DNA of 64,000 nucleotides, from the NCBI RefSeq assembly GCF_001761465.1, contig NZ_CP017479.1, positions 1,736,001 to 1,800,000 of the forward strand, in the 5' to 3' direction. The position numbers and the translations under genes are program-made. Source of the DNA: Flavobacterium gilvum. Lineage in GTDB: Bacteria > Bacteroidota > Bacteroidia > Flavobacteriales > Flavobacteriaceae. Of this stretch, positions 51,328 through 59,006 are shown one piece after another (the first letter of the stretch is position 1; the number at the start of each line of letters is the position of its first letter). Below the pieces are notes generated by a model. It had not been told where the DNA came from. It worked only from the letters and a program-made list of their open reading frames with translations, and made no database searches.

Positions 51328-51346
51328 AAAATATAAAAAGGTTACT

Positions 51347-52492
51347 ATGGAGAATACTGCTAAAGGGAGATTAGTTTCTTTGGATGCGCTGAGAGGATTT
51401 GTTATGTTCTGGATTATGAGCGGAGAACATATTATTCACGCTTTGGCCAAGGCCGCGCCAATTCCTGTTTTTATATGGATGTCGTCACAATTGCATCATA
51501 CAGACTGGAATGGTATTACATTTTATGACATGATATTTCCTGTGTTTCTTTTTGTTGCCGGGGTTTCGATGCCTTTTTCTTTTGAGAAAAAAATGAGTAT
51601 TGCGGGTGTCAATACACCAATTGAATTGCCGTCGAAGGAAAAACGAAAAATATACCTGTCCATGTTAAAAAGGACGTGTATTTTATTGATTTTGGGATTT
51701 GTGGTCAATGGATTGTTGCGTTTTGATGGATATGACCAAACCCGTTTTGCGAGTGTATTGGGACGTATTGGACTTGCTTGGTTTTTTGCTGGAATTATTT
51801 ATTTGAATTTTGATATAAAAGGACAAGTGCTTTGGTTTGTTAGCATTTTGGTTTGCTATTATTTAGTTATGAAGTGGATTCCAGTTCCAGGTTTTGGAGC
51901 CGGTGTTTTAACGCCTGAAGGTGCATTTTCGAGCTATATTGACCAACAGTTTTTGCCGGGACGATTACACAGTAAAGTATATGATCCCGAAGGTTTGTTT
52001 TCTACAATACCGGCTATTGCCACGGCTTTGCTTGGAACTTTTTTAGGAAGTTTTTTGAAAAGTAGCGCCAATGTTTTTTCGGCAAACAAAAAGATATTGC
52101 TGTTGATTGCATCGGCTGCAGTTTTGATAGGAATCGGGATGCTTTGGAATTACGATTTTCCAATTAATAAACGTTTGTGGACAAGCTCATTTGTGTGTTT
52201 TGTGGGCGGATTCAGTATTTTGTTTTTTACCTTTTTTTACCTGATAATTGATGTGTGGGGCTTTCATAAATGGGCATTCCCTTTATTACTGATTGGTTCC
52301 AATTCCATACTTATTTACATGGCTTCCGAAGGCTTGGTGAATTTCAAACACACCGCAGAGTTTGTTTTTGGCGGAGCCATAAAAATGTTTCCGCTCATTT
52401 GGCAACCTGTGTTTACCACTTCATCGGTAACGCTCGTACAACTCATTTTACTTTATTTTTTATACAAAAGAAAATGGTTTTTGAAGATTTAG
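51347..52492 (+). CDS. HGSNAT/DUF5009-like multi-span membrane acyltransferase
   Basis: The 381-residue protein begins RLVSLDALRGFVMFWIMSGEH, the signature of the family that includes heparan-alpha-glucosaminide N-acetyltransferase and bacterial DUF5009 proteins. About ten hydrophobic spans follow, with the DMIFPVFLFVAGVSMPFSF and LGRIGLAWFFAGIIY segments. The human enzyme moves acetyl groups across a membrane onto glucosamine, while bacterial members are mostly uncharacterised. It follows GH2 by 19 bases and is probably in the same operon. Its occurrence near a GH89 enzyme is suggestive of amino-sugar handling. Confidence 0.78.
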   Translation: MENTAKGRLVSLDALRGFVMFWIMSGEHIIHALAKAAPIPVFIWMSSQLHHTDWNGITFYDMIFPVFLFVAGVSMPFSFEKKMSIAGVNTPIELPSKEKRKIYLSMLKRTCILLILGFVVNGLLRFDGYDQTRFASVLGRIGLAWFFAGIIYLNFDIKGQVLWFVSILVCYYLVMKWIPVPGFGAGVLTPEGAFSSYIDQQFLPGRLHSKVYDPEGLFSTIPAIATALLGTFLGSFLKSSANVFSANKKILLLIASAAVLIGIGMLWNYDFPINKRLWTSSFVCFVGGFSILFFTFFYLIIDVWGFHKWAFPLLLIGSNSILIYMASEGLVNFKHTAEFVFGGAIKMFPLIWQPVFTTSSVTLVQLILLYFLYKRKWFLKI

Positions 52493-52493
52493 A

Positions 52494-52690
52494 GACAAAG
52501 ATTTTAGAATTAAGATTTTAGAATTAAGAATTAAGACAAAAAAATTAGAAAAGATTAAGACAAAAAGATTAAGACAAAAGATTAAGACAAAAGAATTAAG
52601 AATTAAGACAAAGAATTAAGACAAAGAATTAAGACAAAGAATTAAGACAAAAGATTAAGACAAAGAATTAAGACAAAAAAATTAACTTAT
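52494..52690. repeat. Tandem repeat of AATTAAGACAAA-type units
   Basis: Between the acyltransferase-like gene and the symporter gene, short units of 10 to 13 bases related to AATTAAGACAAAG are repeated many times with small length changes. The following bases (to about 52750) have AACCAAAAAC-type repeats. No ORF is present. The pattern looks like slippage-prone simple sequence. Confidence 0.85.
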
Positions 52691-52759
52691 TAACTAACCA
52701 CAAACCAAAAACAATAAACCAAAAACTATTAACAATAAACCAAAAACCAACTACCAATT

Positions 52760-54397
52760 ATGAATTCACTACAACTCGCAGATTATGCTGTTTTCATCAT
52801 TTATTTTGTGCTAGTTACAACCTATGGGATGTATATTTACCGAAGTAAGAAAAACGCAGCCACAAGTTCACAAGAATATTTCCTAGCCGAAGGATCACTT
52901 ACCTGGTGGGCTATTGGCGCATCGTTAATTGCCTCCAATATTTCGGCAGAGCATTTTATAGGGATGAGCGGTTCCGGCTTTGCACTCGGTTTGGCTATTG
53001 CTTCCTACGAATGGATGGCGGCGGCGACATTAATTTTAGTGGCTATATTTATTTTGCCAATCTATCTTAAAAACAAAATTTTTACGATGCCGCAATTTTT
53101 GGCAAAAAGATATAATGGCACCGTAAGTACGATAATGGCAATAATTTGGTTGTTGATTTATGTGTTTGTCAATCTTACTTCGATCATTTATTTAGGAGCT
53201 TTGGCCATTTCGTCAATCGCACCAATTAGTTTCGAAGCTTGTGTTGTAGGATTGAGTTTGTTCTCCATTGTGGTGACTTTGGGAGGAATGAAAGTTATAG
53301 GATACACCGATATTTTTCAAGTTGTTGTGTTGATACTCGGTGGTTTGGTAACCACGTATTTGTCTTTAACACTCTTGTCCGAAAAGTTTGGATTTGGGAA
53401 AGATGTTCTAAAAGGGCTTTCTGTTTTGAGTGAAAAAGCACCTGATCATTTGCACATGATATTTGATAAATTTAACCCTCATTATGCCGAATTGCCGGGA
53501 ATGTCTGTAATCATCGGCGGTATGCTTATCAATAATCTGGCCTATTGGGGTTGCAATCAATATATTGTTCAAAGAGCTTTGGGAGCCGATTTGAAAACTG
53601 CCCGAAAAGGAGTTTTATTTGCCGCTTTTTTAAAATTAATGGTGCCGATAATTGCTGTTTTACCGGGTATTGCAATGTATGTGATGCATCAAAACGGAAT
53701 GTTTCAGCAGGAAATGGTTGATGCTGCGGGAGTTTTAAAACCGGATCACGCGTACCCAACGTTGATGAATTTATTGCCCGCTGGTTTAAAAGGAGTGGCT
53801 TTGGCGGCCTTAACGGCGGCGATTGTGGCTTCACTCGCGGGCAAAGCCAACAGTATTTCCACGATTTTTTCATTGGATATTTATAAAAAATATTTTAACA
53901 AAAATGCATCCGAAAGAAAATTGGTCCTTACCGGAAGATGGTGTGTAATCATATCGATGTGTATTGCCGCATTTGTTGCCCCAGCATTAAAATCATTGGA
54001 TCAGGCGTATCAGTTCATACAGGAGTATGTTGGTTTCTTTTCGCCGGGTGTTCTCGCTATTTTCCTGTTGGGAATGTTTTGGAAAAAAACAACAGCTTCG
54101 GCTGGACTTGCTGGTGCATTACTGACGGTGCCAATCGCTGCTGTATTGAAGTTCCTGCCTGTATGGACAAACGGTGCTTTTCCGGATTATCCATTTTTAG
54201 ACAGAATGACAATTGCTTTTTTTCTTATCGTGTTGATGATGGTTGCAATCAGTTTGTTGAAACCGCAATCCGAAGAACATCATGAAACCTACAAAATTGA
54301 AGTTGATAAATCCTTGTTCAAAGTTTCCCCCGACTTTGTTCTCGGGTCATTCATAATTAGTGGAATATTAGTGGGATTGTATACTGTTTTTTGGTAG
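52760..54397 (+). CDS. Sodium/solute symporter (SSS family)
   Basis: The 545-residue inner-membrane protein has about 14 spans and family features near the start (GMYIYRSKKNAATSSQEYFLAEGSL, then WWAIGASLIASNISAEHFIGMSGSG). Later it has the sugar-symporter-like GGMKVIGYTDIFQ and SLAGKANSISTIFSLDIY segments. It would import a sugar or uronic acid with sodium. Its neighbours, GH2 upstream and GH28 downstream, suggest the sugar comes from those enzymes. The specific substrate cannot be read. It is separated from both neighbours by repeat-filled gaps. Confidence 0.93.
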   Translation: MNSLQLADYAVFIIYFVLVTTYGMYIYRSKKNAATSSQEYFLAEGSLTWWAIGASLIASNISAEHFIGMSGSGFALGLAIASYEWMAAATLILVAIFILPIYLKNKIFTMPQFLAKRYNGTVSTIMAIIWLLIYVFVNLTSIIYLGALAISSIAPISFEACVVGLSLFSIVVTLGGMKVIGYTDIFQVVVLILGGLVTTYLSLTLLSEKFGFGKDVLKGLSVLSEKAPDHLHMIFDKFNPHYAELPGMSVIIGGMLINNLAYWGCNQYIVQRALGADLKTARKGVLFAAFLKLMVPIIAVLPGIAMYVMHQNGMFQQEMVDAAGVLKPDHAYPTLMNLLPAGLKGVALAALTAAIVASLAGKANSISTIFSLDIYKKYFNKNASERKLVLTGRWCVIISMCIAAFVAPALKSLDQAYQFIQEYVGFFSPGVLAIFLLGMFWKKTTASAGLAGALLTVPIAAVLKFLPVWTNGAFPDYPFLDRMTIAFFLIVLMMVAISLLKPQSEEHHETYKIEVDKSLFKVSPDFVLGSFIISGILVGLYTVFW

Positions 54398-54445
54398 ATT
54401 TTGTAACAGTTTTTTATTTAGTAAACAAATGAGTTTTTAAATAAA

Positions 54446-54597
54446 ACCGCAAATTGCTTCGCCTATTCGTTATCACTCGGGTCGCAAATTAATTTATTGA
54501 TTTTTTTTAAATTTTAAAGAAATTAATTTGTGCCAATTTCGTAGAAAGCGAATAATTGAGGAGTTTATGTTAAAATAAAAATTTGCGAATTTGCGGT
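54446..54597. mobile_element. Miniature inverted-repeat element, family 2, copy B
   Basis: The element begins ACCGCAAATT and ends ATTTGCGAATTTGCGGT, the reverse complement of family 2 copy A's left end. The left arm is interrupted by an inserted GCTTCGCCTATTCGTTATC segment, so the left repeat is shorter here. The interior is related to copy A on the opposite strand. Confidence 0.65.
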
Positions 54598-54665
54598 AAA
54601 AAAATAATGAGTTTGTTAATTCATTTAAACTGTATGTTTTTTCGAAATAATAAAATAAGATAATA

Positions 54666-56228
54666 ATGAGTAATAACAACAAAAGGATTTTTACGAATTG
54701 TATCGTTTTGTTTTTTCTTTTCCAATTAAGTTTTAATGTGGAAATGTATGCCAATAAAAGGAAAGATTATTTGGTCACGGCTTTTGGCGCGTTGGCTGAC
54801 GGCAAAACACTAAATACAAAAGCGATTCAAAAAGCAATTGATGCAGCCAATAAAAATGGAGGTGGTAGAGTTGTTTTTTCAAAAGGGATTTTTTTGTCGG
54901 GGAGTATTGTGTTAAAAAGCGGAGTCGAGTTGTTTTTTGAAGAAGGCACAACGTTGTTAGGAAGCGTAAACCCTGACGATTACCCAAAATACAATGATGC
55001 ACGCGCTTTGATAATTTCCCACGCCCAAAAAAATATTGCTATTACAGGAAAAGGAATCATCGATGGTCAGGGACGAGAGTTGGCTTTGGCGGTTGACAGT
55101 TTGCACCATACTGGTGTACGAATCGATCCAAATTACAATTACAAGCGACTTCGTCCGAATGATGGTAGGGGAAAATTGCTTTTTCTTTCCGAATGTGATT
55201 CGGTTAAAGTGACTGATGTGTTGTTGAAAAATAGTTCGGGTTGGGTTTTTTCATTACGAAAATCAAAAAATATTGCCATCGATCATGTCAATGTAAACAG
55301 CCGCGCCTATTGGAATAATGATGGAATTGATATGGATGGCTGCGAAAATGTTAGCGTGACAAATTGCGACATAAACGCAGCCGACGATGGTATTTGTTTA
55401 AAATCGGATTCGCCGGGATTACAAAACAATAACATTTATATTGCAAATTGTACTATCAGGTCGAGTGCCAGTGCGGTTAAGTTTGGTACAGGTTCGTATG
55501 GGAGTTTCAAAAATGTAACTATCGAAAATATTAAAGTTTTTGATACTTTCAGATCGGCCATTGCAATCGAATCGGTTGATGGTGCCGAAATTGAAAACAT
55601 CAACGTTTCCAACATAACGGCTGTGAATACAGGAAATGCAATTTTAATTCGATTAGGAAATAGAAATGGGGACAAACCGGGTTATGTCAAAAACGTGTCC
55701 ATTAAAAATATAAAAGTCCAAGTTCCTTTCGGGCGTCCCGACATTGAGTACGATTTGCGAGGCCCCGAAGTAGATTATTTCCACAATCCTTTCCCAGCTT
55801 CTATCGCCGGAATTCCGGGACATTCTATCGAAAACGTGACTTTGGAAAATATTGAAATAACCTATCCGGGAAGAGCTACCAAAGGAATGGCGTATTTGCC
55901 TTTGTGGCGTTTAAAAGATGTGCTTGAAAATGAAAAAGGATATCCAGAATTTACTATGTTTGGCGAGTTGCCTTCTTGGGGGTTTTATGTTCGTCATGTG
56001 AATGGAATTCAAATGAAGAATATAAAATTGGTTTTGGAAAAAGAAGATTTTCGTCCCGCTTTTGTTTTTGATGATGTAAAGGAACTTCGAATGGAAAAAA
56101 TTGATGTCCCTTCGGACAAAAATAATCAAATCATTTTTAAGGACGTTTCCTCAAAATATTTGGATGCAGAAGCTTTGAAAAGAGTTAACGAACCCAAACA
56201 GAATACTTTTGTGTTAACTGTTAAGTAA
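54666..56228 (+). CDS. GH28-family polygalacturonase-like protein, exported
   Basis: The 520-residue protein has a signal-like N-terminus and the parallel beta-helix pattern of GH28, beginning VTAFGALADGKTLNTKAIQKAIDAANKNGGGRVVF. Acidic active-site features are NNDGIDMDG and AADDGICLKS. The usual third motif GHG is replaced by SSASAVKFG. GH28 enzymes cleave galacturonan or rhamnogalacturonan; this variant belongs to a subgroup that I cannot name with confidence. It lies next to a dehydrogenase and a second GH28 protein, suggesting pectin-type substrates. The stop abuts an 11-base inverted repeat that runs to the next start codon. Confidence 0.85.
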   Translation: MSNNNKRIFTNCIVLFFLFQLSFNVEMYANKRKDYLVTAFGALADGKTLNTKAIQKAIDAANKNGGGRVVFSKGIFLSGSIVLKSGVELFFEEGTTLLGSVNPDDYPKYNDARALIISHAQKNIAITGKGIIDGQGRELALAVDSLHHTGVRIDPNYNYKRLRPNDGRGKLLFLSECDSVKVTDVLLKNSSGWVFSLRKSKNIAIDHVNVNSRAYWNNDGIDMDGCENVSVTNCDINAADDGICLKSDSPGLQNNNIYIANCTIRSSASAVKFGTGSYGSFKNVTIENIKVFDTFRSAIAIESVDGAEIENINVSNITAVNTGNAILIRLGNRNGDKPGYVKNVSIKNIKVQVPFGRPDIEYDLRGPEVDYFHNPFPASIAGIPGHSIENVTLENIEITYPGRATKGMAYLPLWRLKDVLENEKGYPEFTMFGELPSWGFYVRHVNGIQMKNIKLVLEKEDFRPAFVFDDVKELRMEKIDVPSDKNNQIIFKDVSSKYLDAEALKRVNEPKQNTFVLTVK

Positions 56229-56272
56229 TCTTATATTTGACAACTAATTTATTAAAATTTTAAATATAAGAT
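56228..56272 (+). promoter_or_regulatory. Inverted repeat filling the gap between GH28 and the dehydrogenase
   Basis: A perfect 11-base inverted repeat ATCTTATATTT/AAATATAAGAT (56228-56238 and 56262-56272) starts on the last base of the GH28 stop and ends one base before the dehydrogenase ATG. A hairpin in the mRNA would cover the ribosome-binding region of the dehydrogenase. Confidence 0.55.
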
Positions 56273-57088
56273 ATGAAAAATGAATTTTCATTAAAAGGAA
56301 AAGTAATAGTTGTAACCGGAGCAACCGGAATATTGGGAAAATCTTTTGTTGACGGAATTGCTAATGCAGGAGGAATAATTGGTGTATTGGGCAGAAATGA
56401 AAAAGTAGCCAATGAAATTACGGCTTCTGTTGTAAATGAAGGCGGTGAGGCCATCACATTAATTGCAGATGTTACCAAAGAACAGGATTTAATAAAGGCA
56501 CGTGAAATAATACTTTCTAAATATGGTAAAATAGATGGATTGGTAAATGCAGCCGGAGGAAATATGCCCGATGCAGTGATTCAGCCGGAACAGGATATTT
56601 TTCAGTTGAATATGGAGGCATTAAAACAAGTGATGGATTTGAATCTGTTTGGCAGTATTTTGCCTACTCAGGTTTTTGGCGAAGCCATAAAAAATAATGG
56701 AGGGGGAAGCATTGTGAATATTTCTTCGGTTTCTTCTGATCATGCATTGACAAAAGTTTTGGGGTATAGTTTGGCAAAATCGGCTATTGATTCTTATACC
56801 CGATGGTTTGCTGTTGAACTGGCGAAAAGATTTGGAGATAAAATAAGAATGAATGCTGTCGTGCCGGGCTTTTTTCTAACGGAACAAAATAGAACACTCC
56901 TGACAAATGTAGATGAAACTCTGACTGAAAGGGGGAATTTGATTATTCAAAATACACCTTTTGGCCGTTTTGGAAACCCCGATGAATTGATTGGAGCCTT
57001 GGTTTGGTTATTGAGTGATGCCTCAAAATTTGTTACCGGAAGCAGAATAACCTTAGACGGAGGTTTTTCGGTTTTTAGCGGAGTTTAA
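56273..57088 (+). CDS. Short-chain dehydrogenase, probably mannonate/fructuronate-type oxidoreductase
   Basis: This 271-residue cytoplasmic SDR enzyme has the NAD(P)-binding motif VVTGATGILGKSF at residues 13-25, DVTKEQDL, the catalytic Ser in NISSVSSD and the YxxxK pair in GYSLAKSA. The closing GSRITLDGGFSVFSGV is typical of the group used for D-mannonate or fructuronate in Bacteroidota, recalled from similar sequences. In this setting it would reduce a uronic-acid intermediate derived from GH28 products or from inositol oxygenase. That exact substrate is inferred. A hairpin covers its translation start. Confidence 0.88.
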   Translation: MKNEFSLKGKVIVVTGATGILGKSFVDGIANAGGIIGVLGRNEKVANEITASVVNEGGEAITLIADVTKEQDLIKAREIILSKYGKIDGLVNAAGGNMPDAVIQPEQDIFQLNMEALKQVMDLNLFGSILPTQVFGEAIKNNGGGSIVNISSVSSDHALTKVLGYSLAKSAIDSYTRWFAVELAKRFGDKIRMNAVVPGFFLTEQNRTLLTNVDETLTERGNLIIQNTPFGRFGNPDELIGALVWLLSDASKFVTGSRITLDGGFSVFSGV

Positions 57089-57172
57089 ATAAAAATTAAC
57101 CCGCCCGAATAATTGAAATTAAGGATTAAATGACAAACTAAATTTTTTATAGTGTTGTAAAAATTAAACAAA

Positions 57173-58612
57173 ATGATAAAGAAATCTATAATTGCAGCAG
57201 TCGTCTTTTGTGTTTCATTGACCGTTGTTGCCCAAAAAGTGTATGATGTCAAAAAATATGGTGCCAAAGGAGATGGAAAAACCAACGATGCTGTTGCGAT
57301 TCAAAAAGCAATAGATGCCTGTAGTGTAACGGGAGGACAGGTTTTGATTCCGGCTCCGTTTACGTTTTTGACTGGGCCCTTTAACGTAAAATCAAATGTG
57401 GATTTGCATATTGAGGCAGGCGCTAAAATTTTGGCAAGTCCTGACGAAAAATTATATACCGAAAGTGCTTTTCGTGAAAACAAAGGGGAAGGAACTATTT
57501 GGATTGGCGGCAAGAATATAGAGAACTTCAGCATTAGCGGAAGCGGAAAAATTGATGGTAACGGAATTTCATTTATGGGTGCCGAAGAGGAAGATGCTTA
57601 TATACTGAAGCCCTTCAATGTTTTGGATCCGCGTCCTCATGTTCTAACGATTATTGGTGGAAAAAATATCAGAATAAAAGATGTTCATATTGGGAATTCG
57701 GCCTATTGGACGGTTCATCTTGTGGGCTGTAACGATGTTGTTATTAGCGGCATTACCTTGTTGAACAGTCTGAAAGTTCGCAACAGCGACGGAATTGATA
57801 TTGATCACAGTAAAAATGTCCGCATTAGCGATTGCTATATCGAAAGCGGGGATGATTGTATTTGTCTAAAAAACAGAAGAGAATTTGAGGAGTTTGGTGC
57901 CTGCGAAAATATTACGGTTACAAACTGTACGATGACAAGTAGTAGTTGTGCGATCAAAATTGGTTCAGAAAATATGGATGCCATCAGACAAGTAGTTTTT
58001 AATAATTGTATTATTAAAAACAGTAATCGCGGTGTCGGAATTCAAAATCGCGATGAAGGAACGGTGAGCGATGTTATTTTTTCGAATATGATTGTTGAAG
58101 GAAAATTAAAAACGGATACTTGGTGGGGAAAAGCAGAACCTATTTATGTAACGGCCTACAGTCGAGCGAGCGGTAACCATAAAGATGCCAACTGGCGTTT
58201 TCCAAAAGGTGCTACCGAAGGAAAAGTGGGAGCAATAAGCAATATTTATTTTACTAATATTCAATGCACGGGTGAGAACGGCGTTTATGTTAGCGGAGAA
58301 ACTAAGGATAAAATTAAAAATATTGTTTTTGAAGGAGTGAATGTTTCTATTGATAAAACATCCAATTTTCCTGGAGGAGTTTATGATCGTCGTCCTTCAA
58401 AAGTGGATGGTTTTATAAAAGGAAGCACCTCGGGATTTTATTTTGACACTGCCGAAAGCATAAAAGTTCAGAATTGTTCGGTTAGTTGGGGAAGTAATAA
58501 GCAAGATTATTTTAGATATGCTGTCGAAAGTAAAAATGTTGATATGTTGAAAGTGAATGATTTAGATGGAGAATCTGCTTTTCCGACCAAATACGAAGCT
58601 GTGAAAAAATAA
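57173..58612 (+). CDS. GH28-family polygalacturonase-like protein, exported
   Basis: The 479-residue protein has a signal peptide (ending VVAQ) and a beta-helix beginning VYDVKKYGAKGDGKTNDAVAIQKAIDAC. Active-site features are NSDGIDIDHS and SGDDCICLKN. The third motif is SSSCAIKIGSE, in place of the usual GHG, as in the first GH28 copy. Both therefore belong to a variant type within the family. It is the second GH28 in the locus and follows the dehydrogenase by 84 bases. Its last codons (KYEAVKK) are duplicated further downstream, at 58765-58790. Confidence 0.88.
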   Translation: MIKKSIIAAVVFCVSLTVVAQKVYDVKKYGAKGDGKTNDAVAIQKAIDACSVTGGQVLIPAPFTFLTGPFNVKSNVDLHIEAGAKILASPDEKLYTESAFRENKGEGTIWIGGKNIENFSISGSGKIDGNGISFMGAEEEDAYILKPFNVLDPRPHVLTIIGGKNIRIKDVHIGNSAYWTVHLVGCNDVVISGITLLNSLKVRNSDGIDIDHSKNVRISDCYIESGDDCICLKNRREFEEFGACENITVTNCTMTSSSCAIKIGSENMDAIRQVVFNNCIIKNSNRGVGIQNRDEGTVSDVIFSNMIVEGKLKTDTWWGKAEPIYVTAYSRASGNHKDANWRFPKGATEGKVGAISNIYFTNIQCTGENGVYVSGETKDKIKNIVFEGVNVSIDKTSNFPGGVYDRRPSKVDGFIKGSTSGFYFDTAESIKVQNCSVSWGSNKQDYFRYAVESKNVDMLKVNDLDGESAFPTKYEAVKK

Positions 58613-58790
58613 TATGATTATCCACAATTAGCTCCGCAAAGTATGTCATTTCGACGTGAGGAGAAATCGCACTAGAAATTCTGCAATCTAAATCGCCAAT
58701 CTTTGTCGAGTTTCTAATGTGATTTCTCCTCACGTCGAAATGACAAGTTTGCGGATAGCCAGATAAATATGAAGCAGTGAAAAAATAATA
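58589..58790. repeat. Flanking 26-base duplication around a hairpin element
   Basis: The end of the GH28 gene, AAATACGAAGCTGTGAAAAA (58589 onward), recurs at 58765-58790 with two changes. Between the copies sits the inverted-repeat element 58634-58754. This is either a large target duplication or a remnant of a duplicated gene end. Confidence 0.7.
58634..58754. mobile_element. Short inverted-repeat element with GTCATTTCGACGTGAGG ends
   Basis: The left end CCGCAAAGTATGTCATTTCG and the right end (reverse complement CCGCAAACTTGTCATTTCG) are inverted copies, and the match continues through ACGTGAGGAGAAATC for about 31 bases with one or two changes. The interior has no ORF. It is the kind of short palindromic element that I recall as common in this group. 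Confidence 0.75.
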
Positions 58791-58873
58791 AGCAGGGAAG
58801 GAAAGGATAGTTGGAAAAAGGGAAGTCTTTAAATTAGCAGGAAAATATGTAAAGATACACCGTAGAGATGCAC

Positions 58874-58903
58874 CGTAGAGATGCACTGCAGTGCATCTCT
58901 ACG
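58874..58903. repeat. Perfect 30-base palindrome
   Basis: CGTAGAGATGCACTG is followed directly by its reverse complement CAGTGCATCTCTACG. It is preceded by a 13-base tandem duplication (CGTAGAGATGCAC) and followed by a 15-base tandem repeat. Related CGTAGAGAC-type palindromes are known from many bacteria. Confidence 0.8.
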
Positions 58904-58904
58904 C

Positions 58905-58995
58905 AACGTATTTCAACGCAACGTATTTCAACGCAACGTATTTCAACGCAACCTATTTCAACCCAACGTATTTCAACCCAACGTATTTCAACGCA
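58905..58995. repeat. Six tandem copies of a 15-base unit
   Basis: The unit CAACGTATTTCAACG repeats six times with small changes (one copy has CCTATTT, two have CAACC). Because 15 is divisible by three, the frame stays open and would read NVFQR repeats ahead of GH51. No spacer structure is present, so it is not a CRISPR. Confidence 0.85.
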
Positions 58996-59006
58996 AAAAA
59001 GATACA

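Noticed and set aside
58905..58995. Tandem 15-base repeats as a possible CRISPR array
   Set aside because: The units abut directly with no spacers, and there are no cas genes nearby.
58881..59006. N-terminal extension of GH51 with NVFQR repeats
   Set aside because: It encodes only repeat sequence ahead of a normal signal peptide starting at 59007.
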